From Bacteroidaceae bacterium (GTDB taxonomy: Bacteria; Bacteroidota; Bacteroidia; Bacteroidales; Bacteroidaceae), in assembly GCA_017472905.1 (NCBI GenBank), contig JAFUNW010000308.1, forward strand, positions 1-6,504: a stretch of DNA of 6,504 nt. Reading direction: 5' to 3'. The notes under the pieces are model-generated. The model was not told the DNA's origin. It did no database searches and worked only from the letters and a program-made list of their open reading frames with translations. The translations under genes and the position numbers were made by a program. The stretch's first letter is position 1; the number at the start of each line of letters is the position of its first letter. This document shows positions 1-5,510 of this stretch, one piece after another.

Positions 1-41
1 ACTCTTTTATTATGATAGAAATCCTTCAAAAAACTATGCAT
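1..41 (-). CDS. Possible gene start running off the left edge (hypothetical, speculative)
   Basis: On the minus strand an ATG at 41-39 opens the frame MHSFLKDFYHNKR and continues without a stop to position 1. Only 13 complete codons are visible, so coding cannot be proven. AGGAG abuts the ATG directly, too close to be a normal ribosome site. The identical start occurs in the right arm at 494. I do not recognise the peptide. If it is real, its promoter is not in front of it in the present orientation, because the only nearby promoter-like box (455-462) faces the other way, at the far end of the segment. Confidence 0.2.
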   Translation of the reverse strand, partial: MHSFLKDFYHNKR

Positions 42-59
42 CTCCTGTCGGAAGATGCA
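1..59. repeat. Left arm of a perfect 59-bp inverted repeat
   Basis: Reading 1-59 and reverse-complementing it gives exactly 476-534, with no mismatches. The match stops at 60 (c) against 475 (a) on the inner side. The outer limit cannot be seen because the arm reaches the window edge, so 59 bp is a minimum. The arm contains an internal hairpin (TGCATCT at 37-43 with AGATGCA at 53-59, 9-nt loop). On the minus strand it contains a possible ATG start followed by an open frame off the left edge. It could be an arm of an invertible segment, a terminal repeat of a MITE-like element, or a duplicated gene start. Confidence 0.95.
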
Positions 60-110
60 CAAGATTCCATAACACTAGTTTTCCATAATGAGCCCTTCAA
101 TAACTCTCAC

Positions 111-143
111 TTTGTCATGCTGAGCGAAGCCGAAGCATCTTCC
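111..143. repeat. Dispersed REP-like palindromic repeat
   Basis: The stretch contains GTCATGCTGAGCG followed by AAGCCGAAGCATCT. ATGCT (117-121) can pair with AGCAT (134-138) around a GAGCGAAGC core. From memory, it resembles a short intergenic palindrome of the type GTCATnCTGAGCGnAGCGAAGnATCT that is scattered through many Bacteroidetes and other bacterial genomes. Its role is not established; such repeats may be moved by REP-associated (RAYT/TnpA-like) transposases. A related core recurs twice at 183-225. Confidence 0.6.
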
Positions 144-182
144 TATTATAAAAGGAGTTAGAGGGAGTTTAAGAAGTTAGCA

Positions 183-225
183 TTCGCTTCGCTCACTAGG
201 AGAAGTTTCCTTGAGCGGAAGCGAA
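183..225. repeat. Long imperfect hairpin sharing the REP-like core
   Basis: TTCGCTTCGCTCA (183-195) pairs with TGAGCGGAAGCGAA (212-225) apart from one bulged base. AGGA (198-201) and TCCT (208-211) extend the pairing inward. Each side of the stem carries the TGAGCG-AAGC-GAA core also seen at 121-134, once in each orientation, so 111-225 looks like a small cluster of related palindromes. It is followed by a short A run, and by a weak AATAG/CTATT hairpin (233-247) with a run of eight T (246-253) that could act as a weak rightward terminator. Confidence 0.6.
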
Positions 226-454
226 AAAAGCCAATAGTCTAGCTATTTTTTTTCTGAAAATATAGAATGATAAAGACGACATAAACCTGAAAGCGAAATA
301 AATCACAAAAGTTTCAGCAGATACAAAATAGTAAAGAAGAATTAAGAGCAAAAAGAGTCGCTTCTTTTCCAAATAAACGTTTAAGACTTGAGCTTTTTAG
401 CACGAAATTATTTATTTTTATAAGAAAAAATACCTAATATATAGAAGAATTTAC
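226..454. other. AT-rich spacer with no supported gene
   Basis: This stretch lies inside the inverted-repeat-bounded segment. It is strongly AT-rich, has frequent stops in all frames, and shows no tRNA-like fold or protein-like reading frame that I can support. Apart from the weak hairpin and T run at 233-253, I see no defined element. Together with the rest of 1-635 it forms the gene-poor left end of the window. Confidence 0.6.
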
Positions 455-462
455 TAATTTTG
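455..462 (+). promoter_or_regulatory. Candidate Bacteroides -7 promoter box (TAATTTTG)
   Basis: TAATTTTG fits the Bacteroides primary sigma factor -7 consensus TAnnTTTG. No TTTG-like -33 element is visible at the usual distance upstream, so this is a partial match. Transcription would start near 468-470, exactly at the base of the 469-505 hairpin. It points right, out of the segment and towards the 3' end of the oppositely transcribed lolD-like gene. If the segment inverted, it would point left through the identical left arm. Confidence 0.35.
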
Positions 463-468
463 CAAACG

Positions 469-507
469 AAAACTATGCATCTTCCGACAGGAGATGCATA
501 GTTTTTT
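469..507. terminator. Stable hairpin with T run; probable (bidirectional) terminator
   Basis: A 14-bp perfect stem joins AAAACTATGCATCT (469-482) to AGATGCATAGTTTT (492-505), with a 9-nt loop in which CC and GG can also pair. On the plus strand it ends in a run of six T (502-507). On the minus strand it ends in TTTT. It could terminate the minus-strand operon ending at 636, about 130 bp past the stop codon, as well as rightward transcripts. If the box at 455-462 is a promoter, the hairpin would instead be the 5' end of an RNA and would hide the ATG at 494. Confidence 0.6.
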
Positions 508-534
508 GAAGGATTTCTATCATAATAAAAGAGT
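476..534. repeat. Right arm of a perfect 59-bp inverted repeat
   Basis: Exact reverse complement of 1-59, with 416 bp between the arms. Unlike the left arm, its inner flank (469-475) extends the internal hairpin to a 14-bp stem, so the arm plus its flank forms a much stronger structure than the left copy. Outside the arm the sequence continues as atatga, which cannot be compared with the left side because that lies outside the window. No flanking target-site duplication can therefore be tested here. Confidence 0.95.
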
Positions 535-571
535 ATATGAAAACGGAGTCACAGTTGAAGCAATTGGCTAG
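494..571 (+). CDS. Possible 25-codon small ORF or truncated copy of a gene start (speculative)
   Basis: ATG at 494 opens MHSFLKDFYHNKR inside the right repeat arm, then leaves the repeat and ends at TAG (569-571) after 25 codons. It sits about 25 nt after the transcription start predicted from the 455-462 box. The start codon lies inside the hairpin stem (492-505), and no well-spaced ribosome site is visible. The only argument for coding is the duplicated arm. It is best read as the truncated twin of the frame that leaves the left edge, or as chance. Confidence 0.15.
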   Translation: MHSFLKDFYHNKRVYENGVTVEAIG

Positions 572-635
572 CAAGCTTGTTTGAGATAACTTCCAGGCTC
601 TTCAGAGCTGATAACTCCTCTAATTCCCCAATATA

Positions 636-1286
636 TTACACAATCAGTCCATCGACCATGTGGATAGTACGGTCGGTGAGGGTCGCTAATTTTTCGTCAT
701 GAGTTACAATTACGAAGGTTTGTTGCAACTTATCGCGAAGGTCGAAAAAGAGTTGGTGGAGTTCTTCTTTGTTTTTTGTGTCCAGACTTCCGGAAGGTTC
801 ATCTGCCAAAATGACGGACGGACGGTTGATAAGGGCACGAGCTACTGCTACCCGTTGTTTTTCTCCTCCCGAAAGTTCATTGGATTTATGCAAAGCACGT
901 GCAGACAACCCTAGCAAATCTAAGATTTCTGCGGCCCGACCTTGTGCCTCTTTGTTAGAGAGTCCGGCTATATAGGCGGGTATCATCACGTTTTCCAAAG
1001 CAGTAAACTCGGGTAGCAACTGATGGAACTGAAAGACGAAGCCGATGTGTTGGTTTCGGAAAGCGGATAGTTTGCGCTCACTTAATTCATTGACCGCTAC
1101 GCCATCTACATATAAGGTACCGGTATCGGGACGATCCAGAGTTCCCATTATCTGCAGCAAGGTGGTTTTTCCCGCTCCGCTTGGCCCTACAATACTGACG
1201 ACCTCGCCTTTTGAAATCTCCAAGTCAATTCCCTTCAGGACTTGTAAAGAGCCAAAACTTTTTGTTATATTCTTCAGTTCAATCAT
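636..1286 (-). CDS. ABC transporter ATP-binding protein, LolD/MacB type
   Basis: 216-residue nucleotide-binding subunit that would power an inner-membrane ABC complex of the LolCDE/MacB class, which extracts lipoproteins or other substrates from the membrane rather than importing small molecules. All motifs are intact: Walker A GPSGAGKTT (34-42), Q-loop Gln86, signature LSGGEKQ (138-144), Walker B VILADEP (158-164) with catalytic Glu163, and the switch His196. The segment after the Q-loop, FQFHQLLPEFTALENV, is characteristic of LolD. Length is close to E. coli LolD (about 230 residues). The ATG at 1286 begins the canonical MIELKNITKSFG and has an A-rich leader. No LolC/LolE-like permease is in the window, so its partner must be encoded elsewhere; hence no gene symbol is given. 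It lies 72 bp after tcdA with no clear promoter between, so probably cotranscribed. The family is certain, the substrate is inferred. Confidence 0.92.
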   Translation of the reverse strand: MIELKNITKSFGSLQVLKGIDLEISKGEVVSIVGPSGAGKTTLLQIMGTLDRPDTGTLYVDGVAVNELSERKLSAFRNQHIGFVFQFHQLLPEFTALENVMIPAYIAGLSNKEAQGRAAEILDLLGLSARALHKSNELSGGEKQRVAVARALINRPSVILADEPSGSLDTKNKEELHQLFFDLRDKLQQTFVIVTHDEKLATLTDRTIHMVDGLIV

Positions 1287-1358
1287 CGTTTCTTTATTAA
1301 TCTTAAAGTTTAATTCTGCGCTTCGTCCAAGGAGACGCCTCCATTTATCTCCATGAAT

Positions 1359-2090
1359 TTATTTCCTTAATAATTCACGAACAACATAGCCGGCCAAATA
1401 ACATCCGAAGATGGCAGGCATGTAACTGATGGTGCCGGTAGTTGTTTTCTTATTTCGTTCGTTTTCTACCTTCACGATGGCATCGGCCTTGGCTTGTTCG
1501 CTACTGAATACGACCGGCAAGCTTCGTTTGAGTCCCATTTTCTTCAATCCGTTTCGTACAGCTTTGCTTAGTCCACAATGATAAGTGTCCCACAAATCAG
1601 CTAACTTAACCTGAGTGACATCGCTCTTTGCTCCGGCGCCCATACTCGAAACAATTTTCATTCTGTGCGTCAAAGCATGGTATATCAAATTACATTTGGG
1701 CGCAATCGTATCGATGGCATCTACGATAAAGTCGTATGTCGCACCATGAAGCAAATCCGAAATATTATCCGCATCCAAAAATTGGTGCAAAAGATGTAAC
1801 TTGACCTCGGGATTGATATCCTTGAAACGCTCGGCCAAGACCTCTATTTTGGGACGACCGACTGTAGAATGAAGCGCCGGAAGTTGGCGATTGATATTGG
1901 AGGGTTGCACAACGTCCGAATCTACGAGGGTCAACTCCCCTACTCCGGCCCGGCACAACATTTCAGCGGCATATGCCCCTACTCCACCCAAACCTACGAC
2001 CAACACATGGGCCGACTGCAAAGCTTCGATCCCTTCTTCTCCCAAAAGGAGCTGAGTTCGATGTCCCCATGCAACTGTATTCTCATCCAT
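1359..2090 (-). CDS. tcdA: tRNA threonylcarbamoyladenosine dehydratase (TcdA/CsdL, ThiF-like)
   Basis: E1-like enzyme predicted to use ATP to dehydrate t6A37 in ANN-decoding tRNAs to the cyclic form ct6A, in the cytoplasm. The 243-residue protein has the ThiF/MoeB fold signatures in order: ERT/HRTQLLLGEEG-type N-terminus (HRTQLLLGEEG, 10-20), nucleotide-binding GLGGVG (33-38), acidic Asp57, NINRQ (65-69) with the arginine finger Arg68, VDAID (123-127), and SSMGAGAK (148-155), typical of the TcdA branch. The C-terminal helix (FGCYLAGYVVRELL) also fits. It is slightly shorter than E. coli TcdA (about 268). I chose ATG at 2090, not the upstream ATG at 2180, because the family begins near WGHRTQ and the upstream 30 residues are basic and lie inside the antiporter gene. 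The start overlaps the antiporter stop by 8 bp (ATGGATGA), suggesting translational coupling. Confidence 0.93.
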   Translation of the reverse strand: MDENTVAWGHRTQLLLGEEGIEALQSAHVLVVGLGGVGAYAAEMLCRAGVGELTLVDSDVVQPSNINRQLPALHSTVGRPKIEVLAERFKDINPEVKLHLLHQFLDADNISDLLHGATYDFIVDAIDTIAPKCNLIYHALTHRMKIVSSMGAGAKSDVTQVKLADLWDTYHCGLSKAVRNGLKKMGLKRSLPVVFSSEQAKADAIVKVENERNKKTTTGTISYMPAIFGCYLAGYVVRELLRK

Positions 2091-4218
2091 GTTTTTTATG
2101 AGTAAAGCGTTGAACAATCTTTGAAAGCCATCCCGTTTTGGCTTCGTACCCCTTGTACTCCTGCGTGACGCGTGAATCAAACATCGTCAGCATAGAGCGT
2201 TCTTCGTCAAATTGATCGGGATATATCATCATCAAACTGATGTCGGCATAACATTGGTCGATAATTTCGGGTATATGCTCAAACGATGGATGGTAGGAAA
2301 CAGAGTCTTTTCGTGCAGAAACAATCACCAACAAATGGTCGGAATTGATTTGCTCCGTCAACATTTTCAATTCATTGTGACTATGTCCACTCGTTTTTTC
2401 AAAGGCCGTCCGCAATCCGGAATGAAACTCCGAAAGATAGCGCTCCAACACACTCCACGTATGAGGATGGGCATGAAAATGTACCCGACATCCTAAAGTG
2501 GTCCCCATTCGAGCCAACCTGTCGACCCAACGGAAGAAACCTGCTTCGAACTCTCCTTTCGCCGGAATGACTACATGAATACGGCGAATGGTATTGGCCG
2601 GAATGGTACAACGCACCAGAATAATCTGACGAGACATGCCGCTCAACAATCCGAGGGTCACAGGGCCAAAGAAGGACTCATTGGACGACTTTCGTTGATG
2701 AAACCCAAGAATGATTTCGGAAGCATCGTTCTCACGCAGAGCATGAATTATACCGTTGGAGAGATTCGTGGCCAAACGACTTTGTACCTGCATCCTGACA
2801 TTGGCCGACACCGCTATCTTTTCAGCATATTGCAAACATTTCCGTCCTTCTTCTATCACACTTTTACTATGCGTATCGTACTGAACATTCAAGCCTATCA
2901 AACCGCGATTGAGTATCGGATTGCGCATCAGCAAAGCCACTTGCATCAATTGCTCTACATTATTATAATTGACCATCGGTATCAAAATTTTCTCATCATC
3001 TTCGTTTTGGTCGTATGTCGTAGACAAATCATCGCTCAAAGCAAGTTTCTTGGAAGCGTGCTCCACCGCAAAAGAGCTGATAATACAGGTAAAAAGAATG
3101 AGGGTCAACGTGCAATTCAAAATGTTCCGGTCGAACAATCCCAATTCATAGCCCACCATCGCTACGGCCAATGTACCGGCTGTATGTGCCTCGCTCAACC
3201 CGAAAAGCATCAAACCTTGCGCTTTGCTCATTTTGAAGACCTGTTGTGCCAACCATGCCGCTACGTATTTTCCTACTGTCACAAACAGCGTCATCAATCC
3301 GGCCAAAATCAAGGCTTCGGTACTTTTTAAAAACGAGCTGACATCAATGAGCATACCTACCCCAATCAAGAAATAAGGAATAAACAATGCATTTCCCAAA
3401 AACTCAAGTCGCCCCATCAACGGAGAACCGGCCGGTATGAGCCGATTCAAGACCAATCCGGCAAGGAATGCACCTAAAATTCCCTCCATACCGGCTATTT
3501 CAGCTCCGATAGCAGCCAAGAAAAGCATGGCCATTACAAATATAAATTGTAGAATCTGGTCGTTGTAGTTCCTAAAAAAATACCGGGCTATACGCGGATA
3601 GAAGTAAAGCACCATACCGGTGAAAAGGATCATGCCAAGAAACAATACAACCCAAAAATGAGGAGTATTCTCTCCACCTACCATGCGCGAAACTACAGCC
3701 AAGACCAACAAAGACAGCGTATCGGTAATGATGGTTCCCCCTACAGCCATGTTTACAGACAGATTACGGGTCACACCAAAGCGCGAAGCTATGGCATAAG
3801 AAACCAGCGTATGTGAAGAAAACATACTGGCTACAAGCAGGGAAGCCGGCCAATCCATGTGTAAAATCGTATGGCACAACAAGCACCCCAATGCAAAAGG
3901 AAACAAAAAGGTGAACAATCCAAATATTATGCCTCGTTGCTTATGCTTATTAAAATCGGCCAAATCAATCTCTACTCCGGCCAAAAACATAATATACAGA
4001 AGACCTACATTACCAAAGATTTCGAAACTACTGTCCCGTTGCAACAAATCCAATCCATGAGGACCTACCAGCACTCCGGCCAACAACATACCCACTATAT
4101 GCGGTATATGCAAACGGTTTAATAATATCGGAGCGAAGAGAATGATACAGAGCACAACAAAGAATATCCATGTCGGATCTGTTATCGGAAAGAGGGAAGC
4201 TAGAGGCTGTATGGTCAT
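2083..4218 (-). CDS. CPA2-family cation:proton antiporter with USP-like C-terminal tail
   Basis: 711-residue inner-membrane antiporter predicted to exchange Na+ or K+ for H+. Residues about 15-385 form the Na_H_Exchanger domain with about 12 hydrophobic segments. Recognisable landmarks are IPHIVGMLLAGVLVGPHG (38-55), FLAGVEIDL (78-86), Thr165-Asp166 in GTIITDTLSLL (the position of the ion-binding acidic residue), GAEIAGMEGILGAFLAGL (238-255), and Lys317, a candidate for the conserved basic residue of the core. Residues about 387-711 are soluble and resemble two universal-stress-protein-like domains (starting near KILIPMVNYNN at 410 and HVVIPAKGEF in the second half), likely cytoplasmic and regulatory. 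There is no TrkA-N (KefC-type) Rossmann motif. I chose ATG at 4218 because the longer frame from 4281 would start upstream of the best promoter box (4249-4256). First gene of the operon with tcdA and the LolD-like ATPase. The ion specificity cannot be read from the sequence. Confidence 0.9.
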   Translation of the reverse strand: MTIQPLASLFPITDPTWIFFVVLCIILFAPILLNRLHIPHIVGMLLAGVLVGPHGLDLLQRDSSFEIFGNVGLLYIMFLAGVEIDLADFNKHKQRGIIFGLFTFLFPFALGCLLCHTILHMDWPASLLVASMFSSHTLVSYAIASRFGVTRNLSVNMAVGGTIITDTLSLLVLAVVSRMVGGENTPHFWVVLFLGMILFTGMVLYFYPRIARYFFRNYNDQILQFIFVMAMLFLAAIGAEIAGMEGILGAFLAGLVLNRLIPAGSPLMGRLEFLGNALFIPYFLIGVGMLIDVSSFLKSTEALILAGLMTLFVTVGKYVAAWLAQQVFKMSKAQGLMLFGLSEAHTAGTLAVAMVGYELGLFDRNILNCTLTLILFTCIISSFAVEHASKKLALSDDLSTTYDQNEDDEKILIPMVNYNNVEQLMQVALLMRNPILNRGLIGLNVQYDTHSKSVIEEGRKCLQYAEKIAVSANVRMQVQSRLATNLSNGIIHALRENDASEIILGFHQRKSSNESFFGPVTLGLLSGMSRQIILVRCTIPANTIRRIHVVIPAKGEFEAGFFRWVDRLARMGTTLGCRVHFHAHPHTWSVLERYLSEFHSGLRTAFEKTSGHSHNELKMLTEQINSDHLLVIVSARKDSVSYHPSFEHIPEIIDQCYADISLMMIYPDQFDEERSMLTMFDSRVTQEYKGYEAKTGWLSKIVQRFTHKKHG

Positions 4219-4248
4219 TATTTTTCGTTTTGTTTGTAAAATCAGGTG

Positions 4249-4256
4249 CAAAATAA
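4249..4256 (-). promoter_or_regulatory. Candidate promoter box for the antiporter-tcdA-ABC operon
   Basis: On the minus strand the box reads TTATTTTG followed by C, one mismatch from the Bacteroides -7 consensus TAnnTTTG. It would place the transcription start near 4242 and a leader of about 24 nt before the ATG at 4218. I see no good -33 TTTG at the expected distance. The position argues against translation starting at the upstream ATG (4281). Confidence 0.4.
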
Positions 4257-4301
4257 CGAAAAAGTTTCCATTTTTGCCCATTTTCTATACATTATTTGCC
4301 A

Positions 4302-4338
4302 TTTCTTGCATAATTAATATCAATTTATTGTAACTTTG
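4302..4338 (+). promoter_or_regulatory. Candidate asd promoter, Bacteroides type
   Basis: TAACTTTG (4331-4338) matches the -7 consensus TAnnTTTG exactly. A TTTCTTG (4302-4308) lies 22 bp upstream, a plausible -33 element. Transcription would start near 4345, giving an A/T-rich leader of about 45 nt with no Shine-Dalgarno motif, which is usual in Bacteroides. The leader is too short for a lysine riboswitch. The promoter is divergent from that of the antiporter operon within a 171-bp gap. Confidence 0.65.
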
Positions 4339-4389
4339 CGCCCAAAATCATAAAATAGATTAATAATATAAAGTTAAAGTAATAAGAAA

Positions 4390-5400
4390 ATGAAAGTAGC
4401 GATTGTTGGCGCAAGTGGAGCTGTAGGACAAGAGTTCTTGCGCGTTCTCGAAGAGAGAAATTTCCCTATGGATGAATTGGTATTGTTTGGTTCAGCTCGT
4501 AGTGCCGGACGAAAATACACCTTTCGTGGAAAAGAGATAGAAGTCAAACTTTTGCAACACAATGACGACTTCAAGGGAATTGATATCGCTTTCACTTCTG
4601 CCGGTGCAGGTACAACAAAAGAATATTGCGACACCATCACCCAATATGGTGCTGTATTGATAGATAACTCAAGTGCTTATCGCATGGATGCAGACGTACC
4701 TTTGGTTGTACCTGAAGTAAACCCCGAAGACGCATTGAATCGTCCGCGTAACGTGATAGCCAATCCGAATTGCACCACCATTCAAATGGTAGTGGCACTG
4801 AACGCCATCGAGAAATTGTCGCATATCAAACGAGTACATGTCGCAACTTATCAGGCTGCCAGTGGAGCCGGTGCTGCCGCAATGGACGAATTGTATGAAC
4901 AATATCGTCAAGTATTGTCCAACGAGCCTGTTAAGGTTGAAAAATTTGCTTACCAATTGGCATTCAACTTGATTCCTCAAATTGATGTCTTCACAGACAA
5001 CGGATATACCAAAGAAGAGATGAAGATGTTCAACGAGACACGCAAAATCATGCACTCCGACATCCAAGTCAGTGCCATGTGTGTACGTGTTCCGGCCTTG
5101 CGCTCTCACTCCGAAAGCATTTGGGTCGAAACCGAGCGTCCCATTTCACCCGAAGAGGCACGCGAAGCTTTTGCACAAGGCGAAGGACTCGTATTAATGG
5201 ACAACCCCGAAAACAAAGAATATCCGATGCCGCTATTCTTGTCAGGAAAAGATCCGGTATATGTAGGACGTATCCGCAAAGACTTGGCCAATGAGAATGG
5301 ACTGACCTTCTGGATTGTAGGTGACCAAATTAAGAAAGGTGCCGCACTCAATGCCGTACAAATTGCTGAATATTTAATTAAGGTGGGCAACGTAAAATAG
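4390..5400 (+). CDS. asd: Aspartate-semialdehyde dehydrogenase
   Basis: Catalyses NADPH-dependent reduction of L-aspartyl-4-phosphate to aspartate semialdehyde, the branch point leading to lysine/diaminopimelate, threonine and methionine; cytoplasmic. The 336-residue protein is full length for the family. The N-terminal NADP-binding motif GASGAVG is at 7-13. The catalytic cysteine is Cys128 in NPNCTT. Gln155 lies in YQAASGAG, and ETRK at 216-219 contributes substrate contacts. Arg233 and the acid/base His240 in RVPALRSHS keep the 7-residue spacing of the E. coli Arg267/His274 pair. All key residues are present, so it should be active. The start ATGAAAGTAGCG immediately precedes the Rossmann motif and no upstream alternative is plausible. 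It is preceded by a good promoter and followed by a strong terminator, so it is probably a single-gene unit. I see no sign of transfer or damage. Confidence 0.97.
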   Translation: MKVAIVGASGAVGQEFLRVLEERNFPMDELVLFGSARSAGRKYTFRGKEIEVKLLQHNDDFKGIDIAFTSAGAGTTKEYCDTITQYGAVLIDNSSAYRMDADVPLVVPEVNPEDALNRPRNVIANPNCTTIQMVVALNAIEKLSHIKRVHVATYQAASGAGAAAMDELYEQYRQVLSNEPVKVEKFAYQLAFNLIPQIDVFTDNGYTKEEMKMFNETRKIMHSDIQVSAMCVRVPALRSHSESIWVETERPISPEEAREAFAQGEGLVLMDNPENKEYPMPLFLSGKDPVYVGRIRKDLANENGLTFWIVGDQIKKGAALNAVQIAEYLIKVGNVK

Positions 5401-5432
5401 CCCTTTTAGATTTTGTATCAAACTACAAAGGG
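5401..5432 (+). promoter_or_regulatory. Imperfect hairpin directly after asd that competes with the terminator
   Basis: CCCTTT (5401-5406) pairs with AAAGGG (5427-5432). Further inside, TAG (5407-5409) pairs with CTA (5423-5425) and TTTG (5412-5415) with CAAA (5419-5422), around a 3-nt loop. The bases AGGG (5429-5432) are also the first bases of the terminator stem at 5429-5451, so the two folds cannot be complete at once. It begins immediately after the asd stop codon, where a terminating ribosome would cover its left side. The geometry is seen; a regulatory role is inference. Confidence 0.4.
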
Positions 5433-5457
5433 ACGTACCGAATACGTCCCTCTTTTT
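5429..5457 (+). terminator. Intrinsic terminator of asd
   Basis: AGGGACGTA (5429-5437) pairs perfectly with TACGTCCCT (5443-5451) around the 5-nt loop CCGAA. A T-rich tract (CTTTTTCCTTTATT) follows. This is a classical rho-independent terminator 29 nt after the asd stop codon, and it isolates asd from the lyase gene that starts at 5511. Confidence 0.9.
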
Positions 5458-5510
5458 CCTTTATTATCTGTCAATAACTGAACTTAATTCACAATAAGAA
5501 CAACAATAAC

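Noticed and set aside
1..635. CRISPR array or tRNA gene in the gene-poor left end
   Set aside because: The repeats are inverted, not regularly spaced direct repeats, and no cloverleaf with a TTCRA arm or anticodon stem was found.
2083..2100. A-rich run before the antiporter stop as a programmed frameshift site that would fuse it to TcdA
   Set aside because: The antiporter reads AAA AAA CAT here, and a -1 slip leads to a frame other than that of TcdA. Overlap with reinitiation at ATGGATGA explains the arrangement better.
2091..2180. 30-residue N-terminal extension of TcdA from the ATG at 2180
   Set aside because: It is basic and unlike the family, and lies inside the antiporter coding sequence. 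TcdA proteins begin just before the conserved HRTQ/RT segment, which fits ATG 2090.
2575..3330. 251-codon plus-strand open frame opposite the antiporter gene
   Set aside because: It lies entirely within a clear, motif-bearing antiporter on the other strand. Its translation is rich in His, Gln and Arg with no family signature, as expected for a shadow frame.
4219..4281. 21-residue N-terminal extension of the antiporter from the ATG at 4281
   Set aside because: The best promoter-like box (4249-4256) lies inside this stretch, and the shorter start at 4218 has an A-rich leader and directly precedes the first membrane segment.
4339..4389. Lysine riboswitch or other leader regulator before asd
   Set aside because: The predicted leader is only about 45 nt, AT-rich and without a stable fold, far too short for a lysine riboswitch.
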